NCBI GenBank assembly: GCA_019247495.1
Contig: JAFAOU010000143.1
Span: 1-50,413, forward strand
Direction: 5' to 3'
Origin: Acidobacteriota bacterium
Lineage (GTDB): Bacteria > Acidobacteriota > Thermoanaerobaculia > Gp7-AA8
DNA: 50,413 nt
The position numbers and the translations under genes are program-made. Positions 17,775-26,225 of the stretch are shown here, piece after piece. Numbering within the stretch: position 1 is the stretch's first letter; each line of letters starts with the position of its first letter. The notes below the pieces were generated by a model. It searched no databases and was not told where the DNA came from. It worked only from the letters and a program-made list of their open reading frames with translations.

Positions 17775-19226
17775 TCAGGGGCACGGCGTCGGAAGTGGGC
17801 CGGGCTGCTGGGACCCCACGAACTGAAGGTGGGCAGTGGTGACGACTCCAAAACGGGAGCGGACCGTGAGCGTGAGCCATCCGTCAGCGACACGGCCTTC
17901 GAAATCCAACGTCGTTCCGCCGTCGCCGTTCTGCACCGGTCCCGCTCCGCCGGCGAGCGAACCGGTGGTTTTGAAGCGGCCGTCCACATCGAGCGACGAC
18001 GGCATTTTGAACGTTCCGAGATAGCAGCCGAGGTACACGTTCGCGTTCGCGTCGCCTGTAAAAACGAGGTTCGGTGAGGCCTCGCCGGTGGAGATAACGC
18101 CTTTTACTCCCGAGCTCCACCAGCCGAGGGGGATTTTCTCCGGCGTCACGGCCGCACCCGAAACCTGCGGAGTGACGAGCGTGATCTCCTGCGTCTCATT
18201 GTTCGTGATCGAGACGAAGCCCCAGATCGGCCGGATCGCATCGGAATCGGCGATGTCGATGCGAAGGCGGGCATGGCTGCGGAGCGGCGCGATGATCGAG
18301 TCGAGTGATAGCTGGGCCGCGGCAGGAAAAGGGTCTGTTGCGTCGAGGGATGGGGCCTTGAGCGCAAGCGGGACCGTCGACAGCAACGTGCCGTCGGCGG
18401 AATCTCGCACGCGAAGAGTCACCGGTCCGAAATTTCGCGTGTCGTACGCGTAAACGCGGAGCGTGGAGCGAAATCGCGCGTCTGTCGGAATGCCGGCCAG
18501 CCGCACCGTCGCTGCGAAGTCCAGGTCGGACACCACCGGAATCTCGACGCCGAATGCGGCGGCGTCGCGTGAGGTGTCATGTACCCGCACTTTCGTGATC
18601 ACGTCACGGGCCAAACGCGCCGGAACATAGATGAAGGCGCCCGTAAAATACTGCGCATCAGTCAACGCGTCTGTAAACGTGCCGGTGGTGTGGGGCGGAA
18701 CGCGGGGAATCGGCGGCGGCGAGATGCCTGAATGCGAAAGAGTGGCGGCGCCGCTGACCGGAACTGCTTCGTCGCCGGCGTTCGTGATCAGAATTTCGGT
18801 TTCGAATCGTGCGGCGTTCGGACCCGGGCCGGAGGCCGCAACCGGCAGGAGGATGCGTTCCAACTCGTCAATCGAAGCGCCCTGGTAGCGGTATGCGTTC
18901 GTCAAAACGATGGGGCCCGCAACACCGGCGATGCTGACGGTGACGTCGACACTCCCGGCCGCGTGCGGCGGAGCGATCGCCACGATCTCGCTGAATCCGT
19001 TCGAAACGATGCGGGCGAACGTGTCGCCGAACTTCACGGAGTTCGCGCACGACACACCCGGACAGAGCAGCGGAGACCCGAGCAACCCACTGCCTCGTAT
19101 GTGCACGAAGCCGCCGCCAGTCGTGACTCCGGACGCCGGAAGAGCCGCCGTCACCGTCGGCTGCGCGAAGAGAACCGGGGCTGACAAGAGGAAGAGGAAG
19201 AGGAAGAGGCCGTAGGATTTTTTCAT
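17775..19226 (-). CDS. Exported IPT/TIG-domain protein of unknown function
   Basis: 483 residues with a strong signal peptide (KKSYGLFLFLFLLSAPVLFAQ). The first mature domain is an IPT/TIG immunoglobulin-like fold (about 23-115: VTTGGGFVHIRGSGL, NAYRYQG). The rest is beta-rich with repeated 'adhesive' modules (RFETEILITNAGDEAVPV, FRSTLRVYAYDTRNFG) like those at the C-terminus of the giant protein at 44553. Such proteins are usually cell-surface or secreted in Acidobacteriota. No catalytic motif was found. It is convergent with aat and separated from it by a family B palindrome. Confidence 0.75.
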   Translation of the reverse strand: MKKSYGLFLFLFLLSAPVLFAQPTVTAALPASGVTTGGGFVHIRGSGLLGSPLLCPGVSCANSVKFGDTFARIVSNGFSEIVAIAPPHAAGSVDVTVSIAGVAGPIVLTNAYRYQGASIDELERILLPVAASGPGPNAARFETEILITNAGDEAVPVSGAATLSHSGISPPPIPRVPPHTTGTFTDALTDAQYFTGAFIYVPARLARDVITKVRVHDTSRDAAAFGVEIPVVSDLDFAATVRLAGIPTDARFRSTLRVYAYDTRNFGPVTLRVRDSADGTLLSTVPLALKAPSLDATDPFPAAAQLSLDSIIAPLRSHARLRIDIADSDAIRPIWGFVSITNNETQEITLVTPQVSGAAVTPEKIPLGWWSSGVKGVISTGEASPNLVFTGDANANVYLGCYLGTFKMPSSLDVDGRFKTTGSLAGGAGPVQNGDGGTTLDFEGRVADGWLTLTVRSRFGVVTTAHLQFVGSQQPGPLPTPCP

Positions 19227-19352
19227 TTGTCATGCGGCGGCCGTGACCGCCGTTTCGTTGAATAACTGTGCACCCGATGATACCCACTATTCCATGGTGA
19301 CTGCGGCGCGACGAATCGCACCGACTGGAGGAAATCGCTGACTCATCGACGT

Positions 19353-19358
19353 TACAAT
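19353..19358 (+). promoter_or_regulatory. Putative -10 hexamer TACAAT
   Basis: TACAAT at 19353-19358 is preceded by no clear -35. The TTG start of the small exported protein is only 8 bases downstream, so the mRNA would be nearly leaderless. Same hexamer as the predicted promoters at 36303, 37898 and 44463. Confidence 0.3.
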
Positions 19359-19366
19359 GCCGGCGC

Positions 19367-19714
19367 TTGCTGACGCATCGCCTTCGGGTTGCCGCGCTCT
19401 GTTTGCTCCTCGCCAGCGGAGCAGTTCTCCGCACGACGCCGTCCTGCGGAAGAAGCATCGCGCCGGCCGGTCCTGTCTGCTGCAAAAGCGCGGCGACCTG
19501 TCCGATGCATCAGAAACATGCTTCGTTCGGTTTCAACGCCTGTAGCGGCGATCGCGCTGCGATCTCCGCGGTGACGGCACCGCAACGCGCGATTCTCGCA
19601 CCGGCGGTCTCCATCGCAGCCGCTCCGCATCAGGAGCATGTGTTCGAGATGGAAACGATCCTCCTCCCGACCGTGTCAATCATTCCGGTCACACCCCCTC
19701 CTCGGCTTGGCTGA
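19367..19714 (+). CDS. Small exported Cys-containing protein, copper cluster
   Basis: 115 residues if started at TTG 19367, which gives a convincing signal peptide (RLRVAALCLLLASGAVL). The mature part has a Cys/His-rich stretch (PSCGRS, PVCCKSAATCPMHQKH, ACSG) and a Pro-rich end (IIPVTPPPRLG). Such proteins are not assigned to a known family here. The Cys, Met and His set next to the downstream copper genes suggests metal binding in the periplasm, but that is inference. A different start is possible because TTG is rare. The barrel gene follows after 44 bases. Confidence 0.55.
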   Translation: MLTHRLRVAALCLLLASGAVLRTTPSCGRSIAPAGPVCCKSAATCPMHQKHASFGFNACSGDRAAISAVTAPQRAILAPAVSIAAAPHQEHVFEMETILLPTVSIIPVTPPPRLG

Positions 19715-19758
19715 CCTGCCCGCGCCGCCATGCCGTTCTTGTCCGAGGAGGTCTTGTC

Positions 19759-20742
19759 ATGCGACACGTTGTTGCCGCAGGTGCGCTGCTGTTGCTTTTG
19801 TCATTCAGTCCTGACGTTGCTCGCGCGAGTTGCGGATCGTCGTCCTGTCCCATTGATCTTCACGCCTTGCAGTTCGGCGACGGAAAATTCTCGCTCGATC
19901 TTTCTTTCCAATACATCGATCAGGATCAGCCGCGCATCGGCAGCCGCCGCGCGCACGTCGGCGCGATCGCGTCCGATCACGATGAGATTCGCACCATCAA
20001 CCGCCTGACCACGCTTCAACTGAACTATTCGTTAAACGAGCGTTTTCAAATGGCGGTGACGTTGCCATACGTCTCGCGTTCGCATGAGCATTTCGACGAA
20101 GAAAACGCGCGCATCGAACGGTGGAACTTCGCGGATGCGGGCGACGCCACCGTGCAAGGCCGCATTCGCCTCTTCGCTTCGGACTCCCTCGATCATTCGT
20201 CGCTGTGGCTCACCGGCGGAGTGAAACTACCCACCGGCTCAAAGCGGGAAACCGGCAGCACCGGCGAGGATGCTGAAGTGACGATCGTGCCAGGTACGGG
20301 TTCGACCGACGCGCTGCTGGGCGTCAGCTTCCAGTCCGGCACTCTCCGCGACACTGCGTTGCAGGGCGAGATGGGTCATACGACGCTCATTCCGTTCTTC
20401 ATTGCGCTGAACGGACGTTTGAACGGCCGCGGGACGCACGACTACCGCCGCGGTCACGAACTCCAGCTCAACGCCGGAACCGAATATCCGCTCACGAGCA
20501 CCATTCATCTCCTCGGCCAGATCAATGGCCGCATGTCGGGCAAGGACGACGTCGGTCAAACGGATGAAAATCGCGACCTGACCGGCGCGCGGTACCTCTA
20601 CCTGAGTCCCGGCGTGCGGCTACTCCTCGGCTGGAAGACGTCGATCTACGGATTCGTGCAGCTGCCGGTTTATCAGCACGTCAACGGCCTGCAGCTCACG
20701 TCGAAAGTGAACTATCTGGCCGGCGTTCACAAGAGTTTCTAA
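19759..20742 (+). CDS. Outer-membrane beta-barrel (phenol-degradation MetA-like fold)
   Basis: 327 residues with a signal peptide (VVAAGALLLLLSFSPDVARA) directly followed by a Cys pair motif SCGSSSCPID. The rest is alternating beta-strands ending in Phe (LAGVHKSF), a typical outer-membrane barrel signature. The strands resemble the 'MetA-pathway of phenol degradation' family (VTLPYVSRSHEH, GGVKLPTGSK), often found beside copper or cobalt efflux genes. A good ribosome site (GGAGG, 8 bases) precedes the ATG. The probable role is outer-membrane passage or metal exposure; substrate unknown. Confidence 0.75.
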   Translation: MRHVVAAGALLLLLSFSPDVARASCGSSSCPIDLHALQFGDGKFSLDLSFQYIDQDQPRIGSRRAHVGAIASDHDEIRTINRLTTLQLNYSLNERFQMAVTLPYVSRSHEHFDEENARIERWNFADAGDATVQGRIRLFASDSLDHSSLWLTGGVKLPTGSKRETGSTGEDAEVTIVPGTGSTDALLGVSFQSGTLRDTALQGEMGHTTLIPFFIALNGRLNGRGTHDYRRGHELQLNAGTEYPLTSTIHLLGQINGRMSGKDDVGQTDENRDLTGARYLYLSPGVRLLLGWKTSIYGFVQLPVYQHVNGLQLTSKVNYLAGVHKSF

Positions 20743-20785
20743 CAACGGGAACGCTTCCGGTGGCCGCACGGTTACGCAATCGACG

Positions 20786-21172
20786 ATGAGACGCGCCGCG
20801 ATTGCCACCGCCTGGATTGTTGGAGCGACTGTTCCGCTCCTCACATCCGTTGTGTGGATCTTCGGCTGTTGCGTCCTGCCGTTCCACGCCTACCTTCACA
20901 AGGCCATCCCTCTTTGTCATGTCGCCATCGGCGTGATGACCGGCCAGCAACATGGTTCGCCGCAGCAGCAGGTCCCCGCGTCGAAGAAGCAGGAGCCGGC
21001 GCCGCGGATGGCTACGGATGCGCCACGGACATTCCACCTCGCCATGACCGCGTCGTCGTCAGCGATCGCGAGAAACCGCATCACGGCGTACCGCGACTTC
21101 ATCTCTTTGGGCGCAGTGCGATGTGATCGCGACGTCGGCCTGCACCTGCTGATCGTCACCTTCCTCATCTGA
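20786..21172 (+). CDS. Small membrane protein with Cys/His-rich segment
   Basis: 128 residues. An N-terminal hydrophobic segment carries Cys (TAWIVGATVPLLTSVVWIFGCCVLPFH), followed by HAYLHKAIPLCHVAIG. The remainder is hydrophilic and ends in a hydrophobic tail (LHLLIVTFLI). No family recognised. The Cys-Cys and repeated His near one membrane segment, plus position between an outer-membrane barrel and the CusF fusion, suggest a metal-related inner-membrane protein. Codon use looks like its neighbours. It may be real but is the weakest gene of the cluster. Confidence 0.5.
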   Translation: MRRAAIATAWIVGATVPLLTSVVWIFGCCVLPFHAYLHKAIPLCHVAIGVMTGQQHGSPQQQVPASKKQEPAPRMATDAPRTFHLAMTASSSAIARNRITAYRDFISLGAVRCDRDVGLHLLIVTFLI

Positions 21173-21284
21173 TCGTCCCGCCTCCGACGCGCGCGCAAGC
21201 TGTTTCCCGCTTGACCGCTGTGCGTCGTCTCCTCGCTCAGTCACGCTAGCGCGCGGTAGCCGCGCAATTCAAAGGGGAGTTTCC

Positions 21285-22913
21285 ATGAAGCGCTTCACCA
21301 TATGCATTCTGCTGTTTGTTTTCGCTCTCGCGTTGCCGGTCATGGCAAGCGAGAAAACAGGGTCGCTCACCGGCACGATTGTGAACCGGGAAACGTCCAC
21401 CAATCAGCTCACCGTCTCGCACGGGGCAATTCCGGGCTTGATGGGCGCGATGACGATGCCGTATGAGGTTCGCGGGCAAGAAGTCACATCGCTTCCGAAG
21501 AATGGCGCGAAGATCGCCGCTACGCTGCACGAATCCGCCGGCGCGTACTGGCTCACCGATGTAAAGCCGGCCGAGGAAACGGGAGCACCCGGACATGACG
21601 TGCAGTCCATGCCGCAAAGCCATGAGCACGCCGGCATGGAACATCCTGCAGCTACGCCGCAAGCGAAGCCTGTGCACGGCATGCCGGACATGCCGGGGAT
21701 GAAGATGACGACCGACACGACCGCTGACTTTCTCATGCGTCAGGCCTCCGGCACGAGCATGAATCCGGCGGCGGCGCCGATGCACATGTCCATGACGCAA
21801 TACGGCGATTGGATGCTCATGCTGCACGGGCTCGCCTTCGTCAATCAGGTCGTGCAGTCCGGACCGCGTGGCGACGACAAGCTCTTCTCCACCAACTGGA
21901 TCATGGGCATGGCGGACCGCCCGCTTGGCGGCGGCCACCTCATGTTGCGATCGATGCTCAGCCTCGAGCCGCTCACCGTCGGCAAAAAGTATCCGGAGCT
22001 GTTCCAGACCGGCGAAACGACCGGCGGCCGTCCGATCATCGATGCGCAGCATCCGCACGATTTCTTCATGGAGGTTGCGGCCGAGTACGCACATCCGTTG
22101 ACGGATACGACCATCGGCTACATCTACGCCGCGCCCTTCGGCGATCCGGCACTCGGTCCGGTCGCCTATCCGCATCGCGCTTCTGCGTCAGAAATCCCGC
22201 AGGCGGCGCTCAGCCATCACGTGCAGGACTCAACGCACATCGCCGGAAGCGTGATCACGATCGGGGCACAGAGCGGCATGTTCGGTTACGCGGTCAGCGG
22301 CTTCCACGGCCGCGAGCCGGACGAGAAACGCTGGGACATCGACACCGGCAAGATCGACTCATGGGCGGCCCGCGTGACCTTCGACCCGACCCCAAACTGG
22401 ACGGCGCAGCTGTCGACCGGTCATCTCAAACATCCCGAAGCGGCCGAACCTGGCGACATTCAGCGGACCACGGCCTCCGTTTCGTACAGCAAGGCGTCAA
22501 CGCTAGGCCAAACGATAGGACAGTGGGATACGAGCCTCATCTTCGGTCACAACCGGAAGAGCGAAGGGAAAGGCGGCAGCTCGATTCTGGCGGAGTCGGT
22601 GCTCCAGTTTGCCGGAACGAACTACGTGACCGGACGCGCCGAGATCGTCGACAAGGATGAATTGTTCGCCGGACAGAACGTACCGCTCGCGATCAGCAGC
22701 GGTGCCTTTCGCATCAAGGCGTTGACGATTGGCTACTCGCGCGACGTCATCCGGACAGGCGTCATCGCCGGCGCCGTCGGTGCAAACGTCACCGCCTATT
22801 CGATTCCAGGCGCCATCAAGCCGTACTACGGAAACCCGCACTCGTTCTACGTTTTCCTGCGCGTGCGCGGTCAAGGCGCGGGCATGCATGACATGCATTC
22901 GATGCACAAGTGA
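21285..22913 (+). CDS. CusF-like copper-binding domain fused to an outer-membrane barrel
   Basis: 542 residues. A signal peptide (RFTICILLFVFALALPVMA) is followed by a CusF/copper-chaperone-like domain (about 25-95) with GTIVNRETSTNQLTVSHG and the copper-ligand region MGAMTMPYEV. Then comes a Met/His-rich linker (about 100-145: HGMPDMPGMKM, SHEHAGMEH). From about 150 it is a beta-barrel of strands ending in YVFLRVRG, with a second Met/His tail (GMHDMHSMHK). CusF carries Cu(I) or Ag(I) to efflux pumps, so this may couple periplasmic copper binding to an outer-membrane barrel, PcoB/CopB-like in outline. The ribosome site (AGGGGAG) supports the start. Confidence 0.75.
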   Translation: MKRFTICILLFVFALALPVMASEKTGSLTGTIVNRETSTNQLTVSHGAIPGLMGAMTMPYEVRGQEVTSLPKNGAKIAATLHESAGAYWLTDVKPAEETGAPGHDVQSMPQSHEHAGMEHPAATPQAKPVHGMPDMPGMKMTTDTTADFLMRQASGTSMNPAAAPMHMSMTQYGDWMLMLHGLAFVNQVVQSGPRGDDKLFSTNWIMGMADRPLGGGHLMLRSMLSLEPLTVGKKYPELFQTGETTGGRPIIDAQHPHDFFMEVAAEYAHPLTDTTIGYIYAAPFGDPALGPVAYPHRASASEIPQAALSHHVQDSTHIAGSVITIGAQSGMFGYAVSGFHGREPDEKRWDIDTGKIDSWAARVTFDPTPNWTAQLSTGHLKHPEAAEPGDIQRTTASVSYSKASTLGQTIGQWDTSLIFGHNRKSEGKGGSSILAESVLQFAGTNYVTGRAEIVDKDELFAGQNVPLAISSGAFRIKALTIGYSRDVIRTGVIAGAVGANVTAYSIPGAIKPYYGNPHSFYVFLRVRGQGAGMHDMHSMHK

Positions 22914-23806
22914 CGTTACCGCGATGCAGAATGAGCGAATTGATCGAGAACGCCGCTGGAGTTGCGCCTGTGGTCATCACCGCCGACGTCATCGTCATCG
23001 GCGTCGCTTCGATGATCGTCGCCGAACGCTTCGCCCCACTTCGCCGCACCGTCGAATCGAAAGTCCGCCGCATCGTTCGTAATCTCTCCGTTGGCGGCAT
23101 TTCCCTGGCGCTGATGTCGCTCGTGCAGGCGCCGCTGCTGCAGCCGGTGGCGTCGTGGATCGTGCGGGAGCGCATCGGCCTGATGCAACTCGTGCAGTGG
23201 CCGCGCTGGATCGAGACGTTGGTGGCCGTGGTCCTGCTCGACTACACGCTCTGGTGGTGGCATTGGGCGAGTCACCGTGTCCCGTTCTTCTGGCGCTTTC
23301 ACCTCGTACATCACATCGACCGTGACCTCGATGCCTCGACCGCGCTGCGGTTTCACTTCGGCGAGCTGGCGCTGTCGGTCCCGGTGCGCGCGTTCCAAAT
23401 GATCCTCATCGGCGTCGATTCGCCGACGCTCTGGCTGTGGCAGACGATCCTCTTCGCCTCCATCATTTTTCATCACAGCAACGTGCGGCTCCCGCCGCAT
23501 TTCGAACGTCTGCTGGTGCGGATGATCGTCACGCCGCGAATGCACGGCATCCATCACTCCGACCGGCGCGACGAAACGAACAGTAACTGGTCGAGTCTCC
23601 TGTCGGCGTGGGACTACCTGCATCGGACGATGCGCCTCGACGTACCGCAGGAGCAGATCGTGATCGGCGTACCGGCGTATCAAGATCCGCGCGACGTGAC
23701 ATTCGGCAGGATTCTGCTGCTTCCATTCCGCCGGCAGCGCAGCGATTGGAACGCGGCAATCCCAAGCGCGGGCAATTCGCCGCCAGAATCGACACGGCCG
23801 GCTTGA
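22910..23806 (+). CDS. Sterol desaturase / fatty-acid hydroxylase family membrane protein
   Basis: 298 residues from a GTG that overlaps the stop of the CusF fusion (GTGA); ATG at 22931 is an alternative. Four to five membrane segments and the eight-His di-iron motif set are visible: HWASH, HLVHH, FHHSN and HGIHHS. The family inserts OH or a double bond into lipids with O2. Its presence in a copper cluster is common in bacteria but unexplained; it may alter the membrane under metal stress. Translational coupling to the CusF-barrel gene is likely. Confidence 0.88.
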   Translation: MTLPRCRMSELIENAAGVAPVVITADVIVIGVASMIVAERFAPLRRTVESKVRRIVRNLSVGGISLALMSLVQAPLLQPVASWIVRERIGLMQLVQWPRWIETLVAVVLLDYTLWWWHWASHRVPFFWRFHLVHHIDRDLDASTALRFHFGELALSVPVRAFQMILIGVDSPTLWLWQTILFASIIFHHSNVRLPPHFERLLVRMIVTPRMHGIHHSDRRDETNSNWSSLLSAWDYLHRTMRLDVPQEQIVIGVPAYQDPRDVTFGRILLLPFRRQRSDWNAAIPSAGNSPPESTRPA

Positions 23807-23823
23807 TTTGTCACGATGCGCGG

Positions 23824-24255
23824 ATGAAGCGATTGATGCTGTCGTCCATCCTGCTGCTCGCCTGCTCTCCGCGGCAACACGGCGTCACGATCGCCCGCAC
23901 AGGCATCGCCAACGCGCGTGTGATCGTGCTGACCGTCGGCGTCGCGATCAAGGAAACAGGTCCAGCGCAGACAGTGAAGCAGTTCGGAGAGGTCTACGCG
24001 TTTTCACCGGACGTCTTCGCCGTCCGGCGCGACCAACCAACGCAGATCACCTTCTGGAATCTTCAGCCCGACGACGAGCACGATTTCATGCTCACCGATC
24101 CGAAGAACAAGGTGCTGTTGCAGACGAAGTTCGCGCCGCTCTCGAAAACAACATTCGTGATGACATTCCACGACGAGGGCGTGTTCCCCTTCTACTGCGT
24201 GATGCATCAGCCAGCGATGTCGGGCCAAATCGTGGTGACAGCGCCTGATCCGTAA
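23824..24255 (+). CDS. Cupredoxin-like lipoprotein
   Basis: The start at 23824 gives 143 residues opening MKRLMLSSILLLACSPRQ, a lipoprotein signal with lipobox LLAC; the longer upstream frame overlaps the desaturase. The fold has a type-1 copper arrangement: DDEHDFML supplies His, and YCVMHQPAMSG supplies Cys, His and Met in the usual spacing of blue copper proteins. It should bind copper and move one electron at the periplasmic side of a membrane. It is the last gene of the plus-strand copper cluster and meets the convergent mrp gene after 20 bases. Confidence 0.8.
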   Translation: MKRLMLSSILLLACSPRQHGVTIARTGIANARVIVLTVGVAIKETGPAQTVKQFGEVYAFSPDVFAVRRDQPTQITFWNLQPDDEHDFMLTDPKNKVLLQTKFAPLSKTTFVMTFHDEGVFPFYCVMHQPAMSGQIVVTAPDP

Positions 24256-24275
24256 GCGGGCGTTGTAGGAAACGA

Positions 24276-25376
24276 CTACGAATGTGCGTGAGCCGGCTCG
24301 CCTGGCGCATGCGTGTGTCCGGCGTGACCGGACTCCACCTGCTGCACGACCGTCTCCGCCAGCTTCCGGAACGCCTCCGCCGCGGCGGACGACGGATCGA
24401 GGACGAAGATCGGCTCGCCGCTGTCGCCGCCGACGACGACTTTTGGATCGATCGGGATCTCACCGAGGAACGGGACGCCGAGGAGCTCGGCGGTCTTGCG
24501 GCCGCCTCCGTGGCCGAAGATCTCTTCGCGTTCTCCGCAATGGCGGCAGATGAAGTAGCTCATGTTCTCGATGATGCCGAGGACGGGAACATTGACTTTG
24601 CGGAACATCGCCAGCCCCTTGCGGGCATCGATCAACGCCACATCCTGCGGCGTGGTCACCACCACCGCGCCGGACAGCGGCACCTTCTGCGTCAGCGTCA
24701 ATTGCGCGTCGCCGGTGCCGGGAGGGAGATCGATGATCATGAAATCGAGCGTGCCCCACTTCACGTCGCTGAGAAATTGATCGAGGGCCTTCATCACCAT
24801 CGGCCCGCGCCAGATCACCGGCGTATCGGGATCGGTGATGAGGCCGAGCGACATCGTTTTCACGCCGTGGTTCTCCATCGGCAGGATCTTTTCATCGGTC
24901 TCGTCGATCTGCGGCCGCCCGTGAATCCCGAGCATCATCTGCTGCGAAGGTCCGTAGATGTCGGCGTCGAGCATCCCGACGCTGTAGCCGAGGGCGTGCA
25001 ACGCGAGGGCGAGGTTCGTGGAGACGGTTGATTTGCCGACGCCGCCTTTGCCTGACGCGACGGCGATCTTGTACTTCACTCCCGACAGAATCTGCGCCGG
25101 CGGCGGGCCGCCTTGCGGTCCGGCGGCGGAGCGCGAACCGACGTCGACGTGCATCCGCACGCTCTCGACTCCGGGGACGGCCTTCACCGCCACCTCGGCA
25201 TCCTTGCTGATCTGCGTGGCCGCGTTCTGGTTCTCGGTCTGAAAGCGCACCGTGAAGGAGACGTTGCCGCCCTCGACGCTGACGTCATGGACGAACCCGA
25301 ACGACACGATGTCGCGCGAGAGTCCTGGAAATTTGACGCCTTTAAGCGCGTCGAGAACCTGTTCCTTCGTGGGCAT
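24276..25376 (-). CDS. apbC: Mrp/ApbC-type Fe-S carrier P-loop ATPase
   Basis: 366 residues. An N-terminal MIP18/DUF59 domain (about 1-85) is followed by the ATPase with deviant Walker A GKGGVGKS (109-116), DADIYGPSQ and IIDLPPGTGD. The Cys pair is CRHC. This is the usual form of bacterial Mrp/ApbC, which carries [4Fe-4S] clusters to apo-proteins. The C-terminus adds a His-rich tail (GHAGHTHAPGEPAHAHS) that may bind metal. Its first 35 bases overlap the end of the LOG gene, so both probably share one mRNA. Confidence 0.93.
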   Translation of the reverse strand: MPTKEQVLDALKGVKFPGLSRDIVSFGFVHDVSVEGGNVSFTVRFQTENQNAATQISKDAEVAVKAVPGVESVRMHVDVGSRSAAGPQGGPPPAQILSGVKYKIAVASGKGGVGKSTVSTNLALALHALGYSVGMLDADIYGPSQQMMLGIHGRPQIDETDEKILPMENHGVKTMSLGLITDPDTPVIWRGPMVMKALDQFLSDVKWGTLDFMIIDLPPGTGDAQLTLTQKVPLSGAVVVTTPQDVALIDARKGLAMFRKVNVPVLGIIENMSYFICRHCGEREEIFGHGGGRKTAELLGVPFLGEIPIDPKVVVGGDSGEPIFVLDPSSAAAEAFRKLAETVVQQVESGHAGHTHAPGEPAHAHS

Positions 25377-26121
25377 TCGTCTTCTCCTGAATGTAACGTT
25401 CGTATGACGCGCGGATGATCGGAATGGCCTCTTCGTACGATGCCACCACCGAAACCGCGTTCATATCCTGCGGACTGGCCAGCCCGCGCGTGATCATCGA
25501 CTCGTTGATCCAGTCGATCAGACCGCCCCACATTGTACCGACCAGGATCAACGGATGCTCGGTGACGTGCTTGACCTGAATCAACTGCCACACCATGAAC
25601 AGCTCCAGCGCCGTTCCGATGCCGCCCGGCAAAACGATGAATGCGGACGAGAGCCGGATGAAGTGATGCAGCCGTGAAAAGAATGTCCGGTGCCGGAACA
25701 CCTTGTTCACAAACGCGTTCGCCGACTCCTCGGTGGGCAAATGAATGGCCAGTCCGAACGAACGCGAATGACTCTCGGTCTGCCCTTCCATCGCCCCTGC
25801 ATTGGCCGCCTCCATCAGTCCCGGACCGCCGCCGGTAACGATGTCCGCTCCAAGCCGCGACAGCTCGTAACAGAGTTTCTTGGCCTGGTCGTAAATGGGA
25901 TCGCCACGCTGAATCCGCGAGCTCCCGAACACCGACACGCGGTAATGCTCGACCCGCTCAGGCTGAATCTGATCGAGATCGTTGATGGTGTCCCAGAGCT
26001 GGTAAATGGCCTTGTCGAGGATGTGCGACGGATCGACGGTCGACCGCTTCTTCGCTTGACCTTTCCTGAGCGCCTCGAGCTGAGGAGTGGTTGTTTGCTG
26101 GTTAGTCGTCTTCTTGACCAT
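25342..26121 (-). CDS. LOG-family protein (TIGR00730, Rossmann fold)
   Basis: 259 residues. The LOG motifs GGGPGLMEAAN and PGGIGTALE mark it as a cytokinin-riboside 5'-monophosphate phosphoribohydrolase-like protein; many bacterial members were formerly called lysine decarboxylase. It likely hydrolyses nucleoside 5'-monophosphates to base and ribose phosphate. The N-terminal 60 residues are hydrophilic and charged. It is upstream of apbC with a 35-base overlap. Confidence 0.9.
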   Translation of the reverse strand: MVKKTTNQQTTTPQLEALRKGQAKKRSTVDPSHILDKAIYQLWDTINDLDQIQPERVEHYRVSVFGSSRIQRGDPIYDQAKKLCYELSRLGADIVTGGGPGLMEAANAGAMEGQTESHSRSFGLAIHLPTEESANAFVNKVFRHRTFFSRLHHFIRLSSAFIVLPGGIGTALELFMVWQLIQVKHVTEHPLILVGTMWGGLIDWINESMITRGLASPQDMNAVSVVASYEEAIPIIRASYERYIQEKTNAHEGTGSRRA

Positions 26122-26176
26122 GCCGGTGATCCTACCAATGGTGGAGTTTCTTGCTATCGCGAGGATTCCGAGGGAA

Positions 26177-26213
26177 CGTTTTCACGCGGAGTTCGCGGAG
26201 AGGCGGAGAAAAA
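26177..26213. repeat. Family B arm, left side of the GxxExxY gene
   Basis: TTTTCACGCGGAG, TTCGCGGAG and AGGCGGAG units of family B. Its reverse complement is at 26604-26636, 14 bases before the end of the GxxExxY frame. The arm also brings the gene's purine-rich ribosome site. Confidence 0.8.
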
Positions 26214-26225
26214 CGGAGAGAGACT

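Noticed and set aside
23608..23823. Upstream extension of the cupredoxin frame
   Set aside because: Overlaps the desaturase gene and would hide the lipoprotein signal peptide at 23824.
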